Source of the DNA: PBB1 sp031380885 | GTDB lineage: Bacteria > Pseudomonadota > Gammaproteobacteria > Burkholderiales > Burkholderiaceae_C | Assembly: GCA_031380885.1 (NCBI GenBank) | Contig: JANMXL010000220.1 | Span: 1 to 36,150, forward strand | Length of the DNA stretch: 36,150 nt | Reading direction: 5' to 3' | Part shown: piece by piece, positions 23,149 to 31,588 of the stretch | Position numbering within the stretch: the stretch's first letter is position 1 | Layout: each line of letters opens with the position of its first letter | Made by a program: the position numbers and the translations under genes | The notes under the pieces: model-generated | The model's database searches: none | The model's input: only the letters and a program-made list of their open reading frames with translations | Told to the model about the DNA's origin: nothing

Positions 23149-24374
23149 GCTTCGATCTCCGAGGGTTCAAGAGGGGCTGAATCGCCGTTCGCTGGCGCGT
23201 TGACAAGGCACAGCAGCCGCTCCGACCCGCTGCCGTCTGGATCGCCGTCGCGCGCTGGCAGGCGACCACTGTCGTCGCGGTCCTGCGCGCAGACGTAGAC
23301 CGTGCCTTCGCGCGGCAGGCGACCGCGCTGGAAGATGTCGCTGAATTCCGACGCGTAGTCGGCATTGAAGAACACGTTGTGGCGCACCAGAGGAAAGCCG
23401 GAGGTGCGCGCGTTGATCGACCAGGTCATCGCCGACAACGACCGGCCTGCGGCGGGCACTGGCGGCACGGCACGGGTGCAGTCCGCGCCCAGCAAACCCA
23501 GTGGCAGCGCCGCCGCATCACCATTGAACACCACCGAATCGGCGTCCAGGCATTCGCCACCGGCCAGCCGCACGCCGCAGGCCTGTCCATTGCGCACCAG
23601 CACCTGCTCGCAGGCCTGCCCGTAGCGGATCGTGGCGCCGCGCTGCTCGGCCAGATCGGCCAAAGCGGTGGCCACCGCCAGCATGCCACCATCGACCGCC
23701 CAGACGCCGTCCATCTCGACCTGTGCGACCAGCATCAGCGTGGCGGGCGCCGCAAACGGCGACGAGCCGCAGTAGGTGGCATAGCGGCCGAACAGCTGCT
23801 GCAGCCGCGGATCGTGAAAGTGTTTGGCCAGCGAGCGCCACAGCGACGCAAACGGCCCGAGGCCGGCCAGCACGCCCAGGCCGCGCGGCCCCAGGTCGCG
23901 CGCCATGCCGAGCAGCGTCGGCCGCTGCGAACGGATGTACGGGCCTTCGAGGGTGTCGTAGACGGTGCGTGCTTGTGCGCAGAACTGCAAGAAGCGGCGC
24001 GCCTCGTTTGGCCCGGCAAATTGCCCAATCGCATCGGCAGACTGCTCCGCATCGGCGAAGAGATCGAGCCGCTCGTCAGCACGCCAGGCGTGCCGCGCCA
24101 GCACACCCAGCGGCTGCAGACGCAGCTGCTGGGTCAGCGACGAACCGGCAGCCGCGAAGATCTGCTCGAACACCCAGCGCATCGTGAACACCGTCGGGCC
24201 CGAATCGATGTCGGCACCGTCGACCATCACCCGGCGCATCTTGCCGCCCGGTGTGTCGGCGCGCTCGACCAGCGTGACCTGCAATCCGCGACACGCCAGC
24301 AACAACGCACTGACCAGGCCAGCCACACCGGCGCCAATCACCACCACCCGGTGTTCGCGCAAGGACTCAGCCAT
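22776..24374 (-). CDS. crtD: Methoxyneurosporene dehydrogenase (1-hydroxycarotenoid 3,4-desaturase)
   Basis: Introduces the C3-C4 double bond into hydroxylated or methoxylated carotenoids. It is a 532-aa CrtI-family flavoprotein with the FAD loop GAGVAG (14-19), RADTPGGKMRR, and the C-terminal AGGSVHPGPGVPMAAMSGRLAAE. The last 25 or so residues (STSRSRPMAISGGMSTRS onward) look unlike family endings and overlap the crtC conserved region in another frame, as if the natural stop had been passed. The start ATG 24374 overlaps the crtA stop by 8 nt. Together with crtA and crtC it forms the spheroidene/spirilloxanthin end-group branch. Confidence 0.95.
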   Translation of the reverse strand: MAESLREHRVVVIGAGVAGLVSALLLACRGLQVTLVERADTPGGKMRRVMVDGADIDSGPTVFTMRWVFEQIFAAAGSSLTQQLRLQPLGVLARHAWRADERLDLFADAEQSADAIGQFAGPNEARRFLQFCAQARTVYDTLEGPYIRSQRPTLLGMARDLGPRGLGVLAGLGPFASLWRSLAKHFHDPRLQQLFGRYATYCGSSPFAAPATLMLVAQVEMDGVWAVDGGMLAVATALADLAEQRGATIRYGQACEQVLVRNGQACGVRLAGGECLDADSVVFNGDAAALPLGLLGADCTRAVPPVPAAGRSLSAMTWSINARTSGFPLVRHNVFFNADYASEFSDIFQRGRLPREGTVYVCAQDRDDSGRLPARDGDPDGSGSERLLCLVNAPANGDSAPLEPSEIEACERTHFALMQRSGLKIDRQVHNTVLTTPGDFHRLFPATGGALYGQAANGWMGVFQRPAAASRLPGLYLAGGSVHPGPGVPMAAMSGRLAAETLLAHLDSTSRSRPMAISGGMSTRSATTGTTR

Positions 24375-25056
24375 AGCGGCGCCCGAGCCAGGTTCCCTGC
24401 GCATCACTGGGCACGAAGCGCACGAACATCGATTCGGAAAAATAGCCGTGACGCTGCGCTGCCTTGATGGCCTCCAGGTGCGCGCCGCTGCGCGCATAGG
24501 CATCCATCTGCGCCACGCTCTCCCACATCGTGAAGGTCGCCTGACGCAACAGCGGCGCCTCGCCGACACCCGCCGAGAAGAGGCAACCGGGTGCCCCATC
24601 AAGCGAACGCTGGGTCAGCGGTGCCTGGCGCCAGAAAGCCGCGGCTTTCGGCAGGCGGATCGATGCGCGGGTCAGTGCGGCGATCGGCCCCCGCGTGGGT
24701 GCCTGCGCATTGACCGGCAAGGTCATGCCCGCCCAGCTGCCGCGGCAGCTGAAGGCTCTCAGCTTGACGGCAAAGAACTCGCGTGCATGTGATCGGTAGC
24801 TGGTGGCCAGCGACGAGTCGGCCAGAAACGCATCGGCTGCAGCCGCGTCGTCGAACACACAAAACAGGCCCTGGCGCGACAGGCTGGGGCGCAGCCCGAA
24901 ACCCGATTCATGGCCGCTGCCCAGCACCTTGAAGAAACGCAAGCCCGGGACGCGGTAGAGATCGAAGCGACCGATGACGAATCGGCCAAAACCCCAAACC
25001 CTGGACCGGGGTGCAATGTCCACCAGGACCAGCACGGCGACCGCGCCACGATCCAC
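24367..25056 (-). CDS. crtA: Spheroidene monooxygenase
   Basis: Oxidises spheroidene to spheroidenone (2-keto) when oxygen is present. It is 229 aa, a normal length. Family blocks are GRFVIGRFDLYRVPGLRFFKVLGSG, LLRQATFTMWESVAQMDAYAR and GYFSESMFVRFVPS near the end. The start is GTG 25056, one base after the ppsR stop (25058-25060), so ppsR and crtA may share a transcript; crtD follows with an 8-nt overlap. Its presence means the organism can make ketocarotenoids under oxygen. Confidence 0.96.
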   Translation of the reverse strand: MDRGAVAVLVLVDIAPRSRVWGFGRFVIGRFDLYRVPGLRFFKVLGSGHESGFGLRPSLSRQGLFCVFDDAAAADAFLADSSLATSYRSHAREFFAVKLRAFSCRGSWAGMTLPVNAQAPTRGPIAALTRASIRLPKAAAFWRQAPLTQRSLDGAPGCLFSAGVGEAPLLRQATFTMWESVAQMDAYARSGAHLEAIKAAQRHGYFSESMFVRFVPSDAQGTWLGRRYG

Positions 25057-25057
25057 C

Positions 25058-26494
25058 CTATTTTTCGCCTTCGGAGACCGGGTCGCTCAGCCCGTAGCGG
25101 CGCAGCTTGACATACAGGCTCTGCCGCGACAGGCCCAGCATCTCGGCCGCCGCCGCACGGTTGTCGCGGGTCAGTTCGAGCGCCGCTTCAATGCACAGCT
25201 GCTCGATCAGGTCGGTGGTTTCGCCGACGATGTCCTTCATCGGTACCCGCCCGACCAGCTCCGACAACTGACCGACCGAGCGTGGCAGCTCTTTGGCTGC
25301 GCGGGCGTCGTTGTTCAAGCGTCGGCTGACGTCGCGGATCGTGAAGCCGAGGAAGGACTGCTCGTCATCAGACACCATCGCCGCCGAGATTTCCACGTCG
25401 CTGGGCGTGCCTTGATCACTGCGCAGCGTGGTGGGAAAGAGCCGCACCGTGCCGCGCTGCCGCAGGGTCGAGATCAGCACATTCATCTCGACGCCAGTGC
25501 GCCCGAGCCAGCGTCCCAGCGATTCGGCCCGAACCTGCTTTTCCGATGGCACCTGAACCAGCTGGATGAAGGATTCATTGGCAGAAACGATCGCACCTTC
25601 GAGGTCGGTGATCACCACGCAGTCGGGAGAGATCTGCATCAGCTTGACCAGCATCGAATGCGCGCCGGCATTGGACAGCACCATGCTCTCGAACGCCACA
25701 CGTGACAACCGCAACACCAGCGTCGAACCGGTTTCCTGGCGAAACATCGAACCGGACACCAACAGCTCATCACCGCCGCCAGCAAGGTGCACGCGAATGT
25801 CGTCGGCCTTGCCGGTCGCACGCAAGGCCCCCAGCATGCTCTGCACGGCATCGGCACCGCGTTCGTCGAGGCCCAGGGGGAAAGGCGAGCCGACCAGCTT
25901 GCGCGACACCTCGACGAGCAACGCGTGAGCCGCCGGATTGGCCTCGGTGACCTTCTGGGTGACGCTGTCAATGATCAGCACGCCTTCGCTCGAACCCTGG
26001 AACAGGTGCCGATAGCGCGATTGCACATCGCGCAAGCGCCAGTGCTCGTGCAGCGAGGCTTGCTGTGCATCCACCAAGCTCTGCTGCATCGCTGCCATCG
26101 CCCGCAGGTCACGCCCATAGACCACCGACCGCCCCGGCAGTTCTGCCAATGGATCGCTGTCGACCTTGACGGCGCAATACGACAGCGGCAGATCCGCGCC
26201 CGAATCTGACGGATGGTTGACCTGGCGCCAACGCGGTGTCGCCTGCGAGTCGGCGTCGCGCAGCAGGGCCTCAATCTTCGGCCGACTCTCCTTGGTGACG
26301 GTCTGGATCCAGGGCTGTCCGATCCAGCGGTCGTAGCCCAGGTTCTTCAGGCTGTCACTGCCAAACGCCATGTCGCAGATCACGCCATTGGCGTCTACGA
26401 CCAACGAGACGTCAGCCGCAGCGGCAATCAGTTTGCTGACCGAATCGGTCGTCAGGTGCCCCAAAGACCGCGCGGGCTGCGCAAACGCGATCAT
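25058..26494 (-). CDS. ppsR: Transcriptional regulator PpsR/CrtJ (PAS-PAS-HTH_8)
   Basis: Redox- and light-linked regulator that binds TGT-N12-ACA upstream of bch, crt and antenna genes. The 478-aa protein has an N-terminal sensor region (about 20-130), a glutamine-rich linker helix (131-160), two PAS domains (about 162-270 and 280-395) and a Fis-type helix-turn-helix at the end (DNRAAAAEMLGLSRQSLYVKLRRYG, about 444-468). Cysteines are at 40, 107, 292 and 434. Cys434 (EQLCIEAALEL) matches the C-terminal redox cysteine known in Rhodobacter; the inter-PAS cysteine (about 251 there) is missing, so the intramolecular disulfide model probably does not apply. Candidate targets are present in the window at 18963 and 28034. 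Confidence 0.96.
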   Translation of the reverse strand: MIAFAQPARSLGHLTTDSVSKLIAAAADVSLVVDANGVICDMAFGSDSLKNLGYDRWIGQPWIQTVTKESRPKIEALLRDADSQATPRWRQVNHPSDSGADLPLSYCAVKVDSDPLAELPGRSVVYGRDLRAMAAMQQSLVDAQQASLHEHWRLRDVQSRYRHLFQGSSEGVLIIDSVTQKVTEANPAAHALLVEVSRKLVGSPFPLGLDERGADAVQSMLGALRATGKADDIRVHLAGGGDELLVSGSMFRQETGSTLVLRLSRVAFESMVLSNAGAHSMLVKLMQISPDCVVITDLEGAIVSANESFIQLVQVPSEKQVRAESLGRWLGRTGVEMNVLISTLRQRGTVRLFPTTLRSDQGTPSDVEISAAMVSDDEQSFLGFTIRDVSRRLNNDARAAKELPRSVGQLSELVGRVPMKDIVGETTDLIEQLCIEAALELTRDNRAAAAEMLGLSRQSLYVKLRRYGLSDPVSEGEK

Positions 26495-26523
26495 CGCGCC
26501 TCACCGGAGGAAGGAAAGCAGAC

Positions 26524-26561
26524 TAAGCTCATAGGGTGAGGCCGATAAAACCCTGAGCTTA
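26524..26561 (-). terminator. Imperfect hairpin directly behind ppaA
   Basis: TAAGCTC-AGGGT and ACCCT-AT-GAGCTTA form a 12-bp stem with a 2-nt bulge and 12-nt loop between the ppaA stop (26562) and the ppsR start (26494). No U-tract follows. It could terminate or attenuate ppaA reading into ppsR, or be a protein-binding site. Confidence 0.45.
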
Positions 26562-27506
26562 TCAGCGACAACGGACTCGTTTGGCGATCAAGGCCTCAGC
26601 GGCAACGGGTGCCTGCTTGCCGTCCTTGCTGGTCGCGTCGGCGCCGACCATCGCGACGAACTCGGGGTTGAGCGTGAAGATCGGCCCCCCGACAAGAACA
26701 CCGATCTCCCGATTGCGCGACATCTGCCGCACCGAAGCGATGCAAGTGGTCAACCAATCGAGCCGGGCGTCGCTGCCCACCGAAAACCCGATGACGTCAA
26801 ACCACTCGCGGCGCACCATGTCAATGGCCTCATCGCGGTAGGCCCCCTGCCCGCCGGCGACTTCCCAGCCCGCATGCATGAAGAATTCAGCGACCATCGA
26901 CAGGCCGAAGGTGTGCTGCTCCCCGGGTGCCGGCACCAACAGCGCACGGCGCGCATTGGCCGGAAACTCAACCTCGGTGCCGAACAATGGACTGAGCTCC
27001 TGCAGCAGGTGCTGCAGCCGACCCAGGGCAATGGTGACATCGGTGAAGTCACACAGGTCTTCCGTCCACATGAACCCAAGGTGGCTGGCCGCTGGCGCCA
27101 GCAGGTCCAGGAACAGCACCTCAATGGACATGCCCTGTTCGCGCAGCGCATCGATGCATTGCGAGATCGGCAGGTCCTCGCGCCGCAGCACCAGTTGGAC
27201 AAACGCCTCGACATCGGCCGCGGTGGGCGGTGGGCACAGACAGGCAGCAGGGAGCATTTCGCTCATGGGCGTGGCTCGATGGGCCTCGACGAGCCGTGGA
27301 ATGACTTCGGCTTCGAGCGTTTTGACGAGACGACTCATCCGTTCTTCGGCTGCCGGCCGTTCCAGTCTTTCTTGCAGCCATGTCGGCGAGTCGGTGTTGA
27401 AGGGCAGCCGGTGACGCTCTGACCAGCAATCGGTGTCGCCGTCTTCAGGCGCGGCACCAGCGGTCTGCGAGTCGGTCGATAACGCTTGGGGCGTCGTTCG
27501 GGTCAT
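26562..27506 (-). CDS. ppaA: Cobalamin-binding photoreceptor/antirepressor of the PpaA/AerR family
   Basis: A partner of PpsR/CrtJ that relieves repression of photosynthesis genes. It is 314 aa. A helical B12-cap region (about 95-175) holds Trp147 in GFMWTEDLCDF. A B12-binding Rossmann fold (about 186-300) follows, with EQHTFG (196-201) in the place of the classical DxHxxG, so His198 is the likely lower ligand of cobalt. HAGWEVAGG, VGGPIFTLNPEFV and GADATSKDG complete the fold. AGGAGA lies 7 nt before ATG 27506. The frame stays open for 124 codons upstream (ATG 27878, 27851, 27620), but none of those starts has a ribosome site. It stands upstream of ppsR, as in other purple bacteria. Confidence 0.9.
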   Translation of the reverse strand: MTRTTPQALSTDSQTAGAAPEDGDTDCWSERHRLPFNTDSPTWLQERLERPAAEERMSRLVKTLEAEVIPRLVEAHRATPMSEMLPAACLCPPPTAADVEAFVQLVLRREDLPISQCIDALREQGMSIEVLFLDLLAPAASHLGFMWTEDLCDFTDVTIALGRLQHLLQELSPLFGTEVEFPANARRALLVPAPGEQHTFGLSMVAEFFMHAGWEVAGGQGAYRDEAIDMVRREWFDVIGFSVGSDARLDWLTTCIASVRQMSRNREIGVLVGGPIFTLNPEFVAMVGADATSKDGKQAPVAAEALIAKRVRCR

Positions 27507-28017
27507 TGCAAGTCTCCTGGCAGACCGGGCTCGCTGACTGCGCGGCACGTTCGTCAATGGCGGAGACCGCTGCGTAGCCGCTTTACCAAGCAGTGCGCCG
27601 CGGTCCGGGGAATGACCCATCAGAAGAGCCACCGAAAACACAGGGTCTCGGAATCTTCCAACCGCCAAAGCATGCCGCACCGCGGGCGCACTGTCCACCC
27701 CGCAACCACCAATGGCCGAGCCACCGAATCTGTCGGCGGCGGCCAGCGGCTTGAACGCGGCCTCGAACACGGTTTGCGACCAACTGGCCTGCGGCACGGC
27801 ATGGCCCGGCAGCAGTTCTCGACCGCTGGCGTCAGCAGTAACCGTTGCCATCGCTGGGGTTTCGCAGAGCAGTCGCATCGCTGAAGTCCCGGTTGAAGAC
27901 CTGAATGGAGCGCTTACAGCCCATGGGCGGTCGCGCTAGCGGAAGCATCGAAGACCGGCACCTCAGTACGCACGCCATCCGACAGCCTCTGCAGATGATC
28001 GGCGCCACCCATAAAAC
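27507..28017. other. Gene-free stretch between ppaA and the bchF promoter
   Basis: About 510 bp (to the PpsR-like box) between divergent genes. I find no credible coding region: open frames on both strands are arginine/serine-rich shadows without ribosome sites. On the minus strand TTGACG is seen upstream of ppaA without a matching -10. No tRNA-like, CRISPR-like or clear repeat structure is apparent. It probably carries the ppaA promoter and a long leader. Confidence 0.5.
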
Positions 28018-28074
28018 TGTCAATATAGATTTACGTCAATCTGGATTGACATTTGCAAAGTCGCCGTCTAAATT
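28018..28074 (+). promoter_or_regulatory. bchF promoter with overlapping PpsR-type operators
   Basis: A good sigma70-like promoter: TTGACA 28046-28051, 17-nt spacer, TAAATT 28069-28074. Over the -35 lies CGTCAATCTGGATTGACA (28034-28051), matching TGT-N12-ACA but for the first base and containing a perfect palindrome GTCAAT-CTGG-ATTGAC. A second near-match TGT-N12-ACG (28018-28035) abuts it. PpsR bound here would block RNA polymerase; tandem boxes fit its cooperative binding. Confidence 0.78.
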
Positions 28075-28129
28075 CGATCGCACCAAGTCGCAGTCGGCAG
28101 AGGAAGTGATGTTTGAACGAGGGTCCCCG

Positions 28130-28627
28130 ATGAATGCGAGGCAGCCGCTGTACACCGCCGAGGAGCGGGTTCGTCGCGATTCGACGCCGTGGACGCTGGT
28201 GCAGGGGATCCTGGCGCCGATGCAGTTTCTCGTGTTTCTAGCCAGTCTGTTCTTCGTGTTGCGCTACCTGGCCACCGGTGAGGGTTGGGCGCTGGCGACC
28301 GGCTCGGTGGTGCTCAAGACGCTGACGCTTTACGCCATCATGTTCACGGGCTGCATCTGGGAAAAAGTCGTTTTTGGCCGCTATCTGTTTGCCCCGGCTT
28401 TTTATTGGGAAGACGTGTTCAGCATGCTCGTGCTGGCTTTGCACACCGCTTACCTGGTCGCGCTGTTCACCGACAGCCTGGCTGCGCCACAGCTGATGTA
28501 CTTGGCGTTGGCTGCATATGCAGCTTACGCCGTCAACGCGACGCAATTCATCTTGAAGCTGCGTGCCGCGCGCCTCGACATGGCCCAGCGTGATGCGCTG
28601 GCCCGCACGCCGGAGCTGGCCGCATGA
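28130..28627 (+). CDS. bchF: 3-vinyl (bacterio)chlorophyllide hydratase
   Basis: Hydrates the C3 vinyl group on the way to the acetyl group of bacteriochlorophyll a. It is 165 aa with four hydrophobic segments: LVQGILAPMQFLVFLASLFF, then GSVVLKTLTLYAIMFTG, VFSMLVLALHTAYLVAL and LMYLALAAYAAYAV. The block TGCIWEKVVFGRYLFAPAF is characteristic. ATG 28130 has GAGGG with a 6-nt gap; ATG 28109 (172 aa, AGAGGA with a 4-nt gap) is the alternative. It is first in bchF-N-B-H-L, 56 nt after the -10 element, and overlaps bchN as ATGA. Confidence 0.94.
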   Translation: MNARQPLYTAEERVRRDSTPWTLVQGILAPMQFLVFLASLFFVLRYLATGEGWALATGSVVLKTLTLYAIMFTGCIWEKVVFGRYLFAPAFYWEDVFSMLVLALHTAYLVALFTDSLAAPQLMYLALAAYAAYAVNATQFILKLRAARLDMAQRDALARTPELAA

Positions 28628-29925
28628 GCCAGGTCATTCCAATCCGCGCTGAGCTGGCTGCAGGCTGCGGTGACGCGCCGGTGCTGAAGGAGCGCGGCCA
28701 GCGCGAGGTGTTCTGCGGACTGACCGGCATCATCTGGCTGCATCGCAAGATCCAGGATGCGTTCTTCCTCGTCGTCGGCTCACGCACCTGCGCGCACCTG
28801 ATCCAGTCAGCGGCGGGCGTGATGATCTTCGCCGAGCCGCGCTTCGCCACCGCCATCATCGACGAGCGCGATCTCGCCGGCCTGGCCGATTGCAACGACG
28901 AACTCGACCGCGTGGTCACCCGGCTGCTGGACCGCCGCCCCGAGATCAAGTTGCTGTTTCTCGTCGGCTCCTGCCCGTCCGAAGTCATCAAGCTCGACCT
29001 ATCGCGCGCGGCATCGCGCCTGTCCGGCCGCGTCGCACCCGGTGTGCGGGTGCTGAACTACTCCGGCAGCGGCATCGAAACCACCTTCACTCAGGGCGAA
29101 GACGCGTGCCTGGCCTCGCTGGTGCCCAGCCTGCCAGCGTCTTCCGCTGAGGTGCCGGCATCGCTGCTGATCGTCGGCGCCTTGGCCGATGTGGTCGAAG
29201 ACCAGTTTTCCCGTCTGTTCGCCAGCCTGGGCGTCGGCAGCGCTGACGCGCCGGTGCGCTTTTTTCCGCCACGGCATGCAGGCGACCTGCCCGCTGTGGG
29301 CCCGAACACCAAATTTCTGCTGGCCCAGCCCTTCTTGGCCGACACCGCACGGGCGCTCGAATCACGGGGTGCGCAGCGCCTGCCAGCGCCCTTCCCGCTC
29401 GGTGTCGAAGGCACGACGCAGTGGCTGCAAGCAGCGGCCACAACCTTCGGCATCGATGCCGCCACCTTCGATCGCGTCACCGCGCCGGGCCGCGATCGGG
29501 CCACGGCCGCACTGGCACGCCACAAGGTGCAGCTGGCTGGCAAGCGCGTGTTCTTCTTCCCCGACTCGCAGCTCGAAATCCCGATCGCCCGCTTCCTGGC
29601 GCGCGAACTGGACATGCAACTCGTCGAAGTGGGCACCCCGTACATGCACCGCCAGCACCTGGCCGAAGAACTCGATCTGCTGCCTGCGGGCACCTTCCTG
29701 TCGGAAGGCCAGCACGTCGACAACCAGCTCGAACGCTGCCGTGCCGCACAGCCCGACATCGTGGTCTGCGGCCTCGGGCTCGCGAACCCGCTCGAAGCCG
29801 AAGGCATGACGACCAAATGGGCGATCGAACTCGTCTTCACGCCGATCCACGGCTACGAGCAGGCGGCCGATCTGGCCGAGCTGTTCGCGCGGCCGCTGGT
29901 GCGCCGCATGAAGCTGGTCGCCTGA
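28624..29925 (+). CDS. bchN: Light-independent protochlorophyllide reductase, subunit N
   Basis: Forms the catalytic heterotetramer with BchB, which takes electrons from BchL to reduce ring D of protochlorophyllide in the dark. It is a 433-aa, NifD/NifK-type protein. Cys31, Cys56 and Cys117 (FCGLTG, SRTCAHL, GSCPSEV) match the three cysteine ligands of the NB-cluster; the fourth comes from BchB Asp36. ATG 28624 overlaps the bchF stop. bchB follows after 31 nt. The enzyme is oxygen-sensitive, so it works under low oxygen. Confidence 0.98.
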   Translation: MSQVIPIRAELAAGCGDAPVLKERGQREVFCGLTGIIWLHRKIQDAFFLVVGSRTCAHLIQSAAGVMIFAEPRFATAIIDERDLAGLADCNDELDRVVTRLLDRRPEIKLLFLVGSCPSEVIKLDLSRAASRLSGRVAPGVRVLNYSGSGIETTFTQGEDACLASLVPSLPASSAEVPASLLIVGALADVVEDQFSRLFASLGVGSADAPVRFFPPRHAGDLPAVGPNTKFLLAQPFLADTARALESRGAQRLPAPFPLGVEGTTQWLQAAATTFGIDAATFDRVTAPGRDRATAALARHKVQLAGKRVFFFPDSQLEIPIARFLARELDMQLVEVGTPYMHRQHLAEELDLLPAGTFLSEGQHVDNQLERCRAAQPDIVVCGLGLANPLEAEGMTTKWAIELVFTPIHGYEQAADLAELFARPLVRRMKLVA

Positions 29926-29956
29926 ACCGTCAGAAACCAGCAACAGACACCAGACC

Positions 29957-31588
29957 ATGCAGTTGACGCTCTGGACCTACGAAGGCCCGCCGCACGTGGG
30001 TGCGATGCGCATCGCCACCGCGCTGAAGGACGTGCACTACGTGCTGCACGCGCCCCAGGGCGACACCTACGCCGACCTGCTGTTCACGATGATCGAGCGG
30101 CTGCCCAAGCGCCCGCCGGTCACTTACACCACCTTCCAGGCGCGCGACCTGGGCGGCGACACCGCGGAATTGTTCAAGACCGCGGCGCGCGACGCCTACG
30201 AGCGCTTCAAGCCGAAGGCGATGATGGTCGGCGCCTCGTGCACCGCCGAGTTGATCCAGGACGATCCCGGCGGCCTGTGCAAGGCGCTGAACCTGCCGAT
30301 CCCAGTCGTGGCGCTGGAGTTGCCGTCGTACCAGCGCAAGGAAAACTGGGGCGCGTCGGAAACCCTTTACCAAATGGTGCGGGCACTGGCTGGCCCGAAT
30401 GCGCCAACCCCTGGCACAACCAGGCCCGGCCGCACCCCTGGCGCGCGCCCGCGTTGCAACATCCTTGGTCCGGCGGCACTGGGCTTTCGGCACCGCGACG
30501 ACCTGCGCGAAATCAGCGACCTGCTGACGAAACTCGGCATCGACATCAACGTGGTCGCCCCGCTCGGCGCCACCGCCGACGACCTGTCGCGCCTGGGCGA
30601 TGCGGAATTCAATGTGGTGCTGTACCCCGAGATCGCCTCGCTGACCGCCTCGTGGCTGACCCGCACCTTCGGCCAGCCGGCCACCAAGACGATCCCGATC
30701 GGTGCAGGTGCGACGCGCGACTTCATCAAAGAAGTCGCCCAGCTCGCTGACATCGACCCGAGCGCGGTCTTGGCCGACGCCGACTCGCGCTCGCCGTGGT
30801 ACGCCAAATCGGTCGACTCGACCTACCTGACCAACAAGCGCGTGTTCGTGTTCGGCGATGCAACGCACGCCGTGGCGGCCGCCCGCGTGGCCAGCCAGGA
30901 GCTCGGCTTTCAGGTGGTCGGTATCGGCACCTACAGCCGCGAGTTCGCTCGCGAAGTGCGTGAAGCTGCCAAGCTCTACGGCGTCGAGGCACTGATCTGC
31001 GACGACTACCTGGACATCGAAGCCAAGGTCGCCGAGCTGCAGCCCGAGCTGGTTCTGGGCACGCAGATGGAGCGCCACATCGCCAAGCGCCTGGGCATTC
31101 CGTGCGCGGTGATTTCGGCACCGGTGCATGTGCAGGACTTCCCGGCGCGCTACTCGCCGCAGATGGGCTTCGAAGGCGCCAATGTGCTGTTCGACACCTG
31201 GGTGCACCCGCTGATGATGGGCCTCGAAGAGCACCTGATCGGCATGTTCCGCGGCGATGCCGAATTCCACGAAGACGCCGCGCCGTCGCACCTGGGCGGA
31301 CACGGCGGTGCGATGAAAAACAGGCAAGAAGCGCCAGAAGCCGCCGCGCAGATCGAAGTGCCCACCGCGACCGCAGCGGTGGCAGCGCCTGCAGACCATC
31401 TTGTGGAAGCAACGCCAGCGGCAGGCCCGGCGCCATGGGCTCCCGACGCAGAAAAGGAACTCAAGAAGATCCCCTTCTTCGTGCGAGGCAAAGCACGCCG
31501 CAATACAGAGCAGTACGCGCAGGACCATCGCGTGCCGGTGATCACCGTCGAGACCCTCTATGACGCCAAAGCCCATTTCAGTCGTTGA
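29957..31588 (+). CDS. bchB: Light-independent protochlorophyllide reductase, subunit B
   Basis: Second catalytic subunit of the dark-operative reductase. In this 543-aa protein Asp36 (HAPQGDTYAD) is the unusual aspartate ligand of the [4Fe-4S] cluster shared with BchN. CTAELIQDDPGG and NLL-like NILGPAALGFRHRDD are family blocks. After about 455 an Ala/Pro-rich linker (to about 495) leads to the C-terminal PCP_red domain (KIPFFVRGKARRNTEQYA...ITVETLYDAKAHF). The start ATG 29957 gives the normal MQLTLWTYEG. It overlaps bchH by 29 nt. Confidence 0.98.
   Translation: MQLTLWTYEGPPHVGAMRIATALKDVHYVLHAPQGDTYADLLFTMIERLPKRPPVTYTTFQARDLGGDTAELFKTAARDAYERFKPKAMMVGASCTAELIQDDPGGLCKALNLPIPVVALELPSYQRKENWGASETLYQMVRALAGPNAPTPGTTRPGRTPGARPRCNILGPAALGFRHRDDLREISDLLTKLGIDINVVAPLGATADDLSRLGDAEFNVVLYPEIASLTASWLTRTFGQPATKTIPIGAGATRDFIKEVAQLADIDPSAVLADADSRSPWYAKSVDSTYLTNKRVFVFGDATHAVAAARVASQELGFQVVGIGTYSREFAREVREAAKLYGVEALICDDYLDIEAKVAELQPELVLGTQMERHIAKRLGIPCAVISAPVHVQDFPARYSPQMGFEGANVLFDTWVHPLMMGLEEHLIGMFRGDAEFHEDAAPSHLGGHGGAMKNRQEAPEAAAQIEVPTATAAVAAPADHLVEATPAAGPAPWAPDAEKELKKIPFFVRGKARRNTEQYAQDHRVPVITVETLYDAKAHFSR

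Noticed and set aside
27507..27878. In-frame extension of ppaA to ATG 27878 (438 aa)
   Set aside because: No ribosome site at 27878, 27851 or 27620, while AGGAGA stands 7 nt before ATG 27506; the added sequence looks non-conserved. Kept only as an alternative in the findings.
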